Origin: an uncultured Oscillospiraceae bacterium
GTDB taxonomy: Bacteria > Bacillota > Clostridia > Oscillospirales > Oscillospiraceae
Reading direction: 5' to 3'
DNA: 15,541 bases
Assembly: GCA_934572445.1 (NCBI GenBank)
Contig: CAKTLD010000036.1
Coordinates: 1-15,541 of the forward strand
Numbering within the stretch: position 1 is the stretch's first letter; each line of letters opens with the position of its first letter. Position numbers and translations under genes: made by a program. The notes beneath the pieces are model-generated. The model saw nothing but the letters and a program-made list of their open reading frames with translations. It did not search any database and was not told the DNA's origin. Below are positions 13,043 through 15,541 of the stretch, in pieces.

Positions 13043-15034
13043 TTACGCGCGCTTGAACATTTTTTCCAGCTCGTACTTCGTGAGCTTCGCCTTCACGGGC
13101 CGTCCGTGCGGGCAGAACTGCACCTCGCCGCTCTGCACCTTGTCGACGAGCACGCGCAGCTCGGATAAATCGCTCTTCCAGCCGCCCTTGATGGCCGCCT
13201 TGCAGGCCATCGTGTGCAGCAGCGCGTCGCGCGCGGCGGCGGGGTCGGCGGTGTGGGCGGTGACGAGCTTGTCCGCGAGCTCTTCGAGCGCGGGGATGGC
13301 GTCGCCGCTGTCGATATCGGCGGGGATGGCGCGCAGGATCAGGCTCCCGCCGCCGAACTCTTCGCACTCAAAGCCGAATTCGCGCAGAAGGTCTAAATTC
13401 GCCGCAAGCGCGCTGTACTCCTCGGCGGCGAACTCCGCCACGAGCGGGGCAAGCAGGGCCTGACACATCAGCGGCTCCTGATTGGCCTTCATGCGGTCAA
13501 AATTCACGCGCTCGTGCGCGGCGTGCTTATCGATGAGCCAGACGTTCCTGTCCTCATCCTCGCAGACGATATAGGTGTCGAGCACCTCTCCCGCGATGCG
13601 CCACGGCACGGCAGACGGGGGAACAAAGGTCGTCTGCCCGTCTTCCGGCTCCGGCGCGGTGAGATGCTCGGCGGGCGCGGGCTCGGGAGGAAGGGACGGG
13701 CCGCCCGCCACGGGGCGGGCGTTTTCCTTGGGCATGGGCAGCGTGACGGGCACGGCGGCGGGGTCGGGCGCAAACGCGGGGACGCTCGGCGGAGCGCCCG
13801 CAGGCTCCGGAGCGCGGCGCGTAAAGTCGGAGAGCACGGCGCGCGCGCCGGACGAGGTATCGAGAGCGGGGACCTTTGTGCGCCACGGCTGCGGTGCGCG
13901 GGCGGGTTCGGACTGCACGGGAGCAGGACGCTTCGTCTCCGCCTGCACGCGCTCGCGGTACTGCTGCGAGGTCATATTGGCGAAGAAGTCGCCGCGCGGG
14001 TTCTGCACTTGGGACGCGGGCCCCGGCTGGGGGCGCTCGGCCTCCTCGCGCCTGTCGAGCGCGGCCATGACCGCGTGGTAGACCAAGTCAAACACGCGCC
14101 TTTCGCCCACGAACTTCACGATGGTCTTGGCGGGGTGGACGTTCACGTCCACCATGTCGCGCGGCAGCTCGACGAGCAGCACGCAGCCGGGGAACTTGCC
14201 CTTCATCATGCGGTTCGAGTAGGCTTCCTCGAGCGCGGCGGTGAGAAGCTGGGATTTGACGAGACGCCCGTTGACGAAAAACGTCTGCATGCCGCGCGTG
14301 CCGCGCGAGGCGATGGGCGAGGTCACAAAGCCCGTGACGCCCAGCTCCGCGTCCGCGCCCTTGACCTCTTCAAGCGAGAGGGCGAACTCGCGCCCGAGGG
14401 AGGCGTAAATGGCGGAGCGGAGCGCGCCGTCGCCGGGGGTCAGGAGCGTCTGCGTGCCGTCCTTGATGAGCTTGAACGACACCTCCGGATGCGAGAGCGC
14501 AAGGTGGCCGACAAGGCCCGCGATGGCCGTGGCCTCCGCGCTGTCGCGCTTCATGAACTTTAAGCGCGCGGGCGTGTTGTAGAAGAGGTCGCGCACGATG
14601 ATGCTCGTGCCCTCGGGGCAGCCCGCGTCCTCGACCTCGCCGGGGACGCCGCCCTCTAAGTGAAGCTTTGCGCCGCTGAGCGCGCCGTGCTCGCGTGAGA
14701 AAATGTCGAGCCGCGACACGCTCGAGATTGCCGCGAGCGCCTCGCCGCGAAAGCCCAGCGTACCGATGGCGGCCAGGTCCTCCGCCGTGCGCAGCTTGCT
14801 CGTCGCGTGGCGCAGGAAGGCCGTCGGCAGCTCGCCGGGCGCGATGCCGCAGCCGTCGTCGCTGACGCGAAGATAGGTCATGCCGCCGTTTTTCATCTCC
14901 ACCGTCACGCTCTGCGCGCCGGCGTCGATGGCGTTTTCCAGCAGCTCCTTGACAACGCTCGCGGGGCGCTCAACGACCTCGCCGGCGGCGATAAGGTCGG
15001 CAACATGGGGGGATAATTGCTGAATATGAGGCAT
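13043..15034 (-). CDS. mutL: DNA mismatch repair protein MutL (endonuclease type)
   Basis: 663 residues. MutL links mismatch recognition by MutS to strand incision and removal. The N-terminal GHKL ATPase has KELLENAIDAGA (E30, N34), SDDGCGI (58-64), RHATSK (75-80) and GFRGEAL (94-100). The transducer domain contains FFVNGRLVKS, then DVNVHPAKTIVKF. Residues about 330-475 are a long Pro/Ala/Glu linker. The C-terminal dimerisation domain carries endonuclease motifs: DKHAAHERVNFD (502-513), ACKAAIK (610-616) and CPHGRP (641-646), plus QALLAP (525-530), which matches the beta-clamp-binding motif of B. subtilis MutL. The last motif-I residue is Asp instead of Glu. SD TAAGGAGG (15049-15042) overlaps the stop codon of the CPBP gene. 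No mutS is in the window, so it may lie upstream. Confidence 0.97.
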   Translation of the reverse strand: MPHIQQLSPHVADLIAAGEVVERPASVVKELLENAIDAGAQSVTVEMKNGGMTYLRVSDDGCGIAPGELPTAFLRHATSKLRTAEDLAAIGTLGFRGEALAAISSVSRLDIFSREHGALSGAKLHLEGGVPGEVEDAGCPEGTSIIVRDLFYNTPARLKFMKRDSAEATAIAGLVGHLALSHPEVSFKLIKDGTQTLLTPGDGALRSAIYASLGREFALSLEEVKGADAELGVTGFVTSPIASRGTRGMQTFFVNGRLVKSQLLTAALEEAYSNRMMKGKFPGCVLLVELPRDMVDVNVHPAKTIVKFVGERRVFDLVYHAVMAALDRREEAERPQPGPASQVQNPRGDFFANMTSQQYRERVQAETKRPAPVQSEPARAPQPWRTKVPALDTSSGARAVLSDFTRRAPEPAGAPPSVPAFAPDPAAVPVTLPMPKENARPVAGGPSLPPEPAPAEHLTAPEPEDGQTTFVPPSAVPWRIAGEVLDTYIVCEDEDRNVWLIDKHAAHERVNFDRMKANQEPLMCQALLAPLVAEFAAEEYSALAANLDLLREFGFECEEFGGGSLILRAIPADIDSGDAIPALEELADKLVTAHTADPAAARDALLHTMACKAAIKGGWKSDLSELRVLVDKVQSGEVQFCPHGRPVKAKLTKYELEKMFKRA

Positions 15035-15041
15035 GGTCTTC

Positions 15042-15049
15042 CCTCCTTA
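15042..15049 (-). promoter_or_regulatory. mutL ribosome binding site overlapping the upstream stop codon
   Basis: TAAGGAGG on the - strand: its TAA is the stop of the CPBP protease gene and its AAGGAGG is the mutL ribosome binding site, 7 bases before ATG 15034. This points to coupled translation and a shared message. Confidence 0.85.
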
Positions 15050-15541
15050 GGAAACGATGACAAACAGGGACAGTGCGTTGACGAGCGCGTGGAGCAGGAT
15101 GGAGGTCCAGAGCGTGCCGGAGTGCTCATAGGCCCAGGCAAATACGAGACCGGGGACGAGATATTGCAGCATCAGGATCAGGTAGCCGAGATCCCACTGC
15201 GCGAGCGCCGCCGACCACACATGCAGAAACGCGAACAGCACGCAGGAAAGGAGATAGGCGAAAACACGGCTTTTTTCCTTGAGGCACCCGAACACGAGCC
15301 CACGGAAGAGCACCTCCTCCACAACCGGTGCGAGCAGCACGATGATCAGCGCCGTCATGCGCGGGGCCTGCCCGATCTGCGCGGCAATGGTCATATCGTT
15401 CAGGTTGGTGCGGCTGTCGAACAGCACGCTGCACACGCGGTAAATGAGCTCGTTTGCGCCGTAAAAGACGAGAAGTCCCAGCAGCATCGTTGAAAGCGCG
15501 CGGTTCAAGTTGTCGAGAAAGCGCGAGGACGTGTGCGCAAG
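15047..15541 (-). CDS. CPBP-family intramembrane metalloprotease, C-terminal part (start lies outside window)
   Basis: 164 C-terminal residues of an integral membrane protein of the CPBP (CAAX protease and bacteriocin-processing/Abi) family. The frame stays open to the window edge, so the gene is cut there. The first in-frame start-like codon inside the window (TTG at 15508) is not taken as the true start. All three family motifs are visible: EEVLFRG (motif 1), FAFLH (motif 2) and HALVN (motif 3), which supply the glutamate and histidine/asparagine active-site residues within membrane helices. At least four hydrophobic segments are present. Roles known for the family include prenyl-protein-like cleavage, bacteriocin self-immunity and peptide processing, and the substrate here is unknown. 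Its stop codon overlaps the mutL ribosome binding site, so it probably belongs to the same operon. Confidence 0.9.
   Translation of the reverse strand, partial: LAHTSSRFLDNLNRALSTMLLGLLVFYGANELIYRVCSVLFDSRTNLNDMTIAAQIGQAPRMTALIIVLLAPVVEEVLFRGLVFGCLKEKSRVFAYLLSCVLFAFLHVWSAALAQWDLGYLILMLQYLVPGLVFAWAYEHSGTLWTSILLHALVNALSLFVIVS

Noticed and set aside
13514..14563. 349-codon + strand open frame opposite mutL
   Set aside because: Very rich in Arg, Gly and His, with no start signal; antisense shadow of mutL.
1..15541. CRISPR array, insertion sequence, prophage, tRNA/rRNA, riboswitch, sigma-54 promoter
   Set aside because: I looked for regular direct repeats, transposase or integrase motifs, tRNA-like cloverleaf ends and TGGCAC-N5-TTGC sites, and saw none that hold up by eye. 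A covariance-model search would be needed to exclude small RNAs.

Overview
The window looks like a chromosomal segment from a GC-rich, low-branching Gram-positive bacterium of the class Clostridia, most likely a gut member of the Oscillospiraceae type. This is inferred from the mix of features: strong AGGAGG-type ribosome binding sites, consensus housekeeping (sigma-A) promoters, the Gram-positive division genes sepF and divIVA, an S-layer-homology surface protein, an Hfq homologue, an rpoN gene and a high-GC codon style. I cannot name the species. No mobile element, CRISPR array, tRNA or rRNA gene is visible.

Left part (1-2342, + strand): histidine utilisation. The window opens inside the C-terminal part of urocanate hydratase (hutU), which ends in a clear terminator. 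A 200-base intergenic stretch full of palindromes follows (461-656), then imidazolonepropionase (hutI) and, 24 bases later, an Lrp/AsnC-type regulator that is probably co-transcribed. HutU and HutI are consecutive steps: urocanate to imidazolonepropionate to formiminoglutamate. A strong terminator closes this block.

Middle-left (2390-6900, + strand): rpoN (sigma-54) starts from a near-consensus extended -10 promoter. It is followed by a class I SAM methyltransferase, a small cupin protein and a secreted protein with three SLH domains, a lectin-like middle and an HExxH zinc-protease domain. Spacings are short enough for read-through, but the products share no obvious pathway. A perfect 13-bp hairpin at 6871-6900 separates these genes from the convergent minus-strand genes.

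Right part (6904-15541, - strand; read from right to left): a partial CPBP membrane protease, mutL, miaA, hfq, an HlyD-like single-span membrane protein, a YggS-type PLP-binding protein, sepF and divIVA follow one another with gaps of 3 to 44 bases. They look like one long operon joining mismatch repair, tRNA modification, RNA chaperone and cell-division functions. A hairpin terminator follows divIVA; then come a HAD phosphatase and rlmA (23S rRNA methyltransferase), which overlap by one base (TGATG). A consensus-like promoter (TTGACA-17-GATAAT) lies inside yggS in an unusually AT-rich patch, and would allow sepF-divIVA to be transcribed separately.

Most of the window is ordinary core genome. 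The points most worth a second look are the promoter buried in yggS, the palindromic intergenic element before hutI, the SLH/lectin/metallopeptidase protein, the enterobacterial-like arginine rim of Hfq, and the transporter-less HlyD-like protein in the division cluster.
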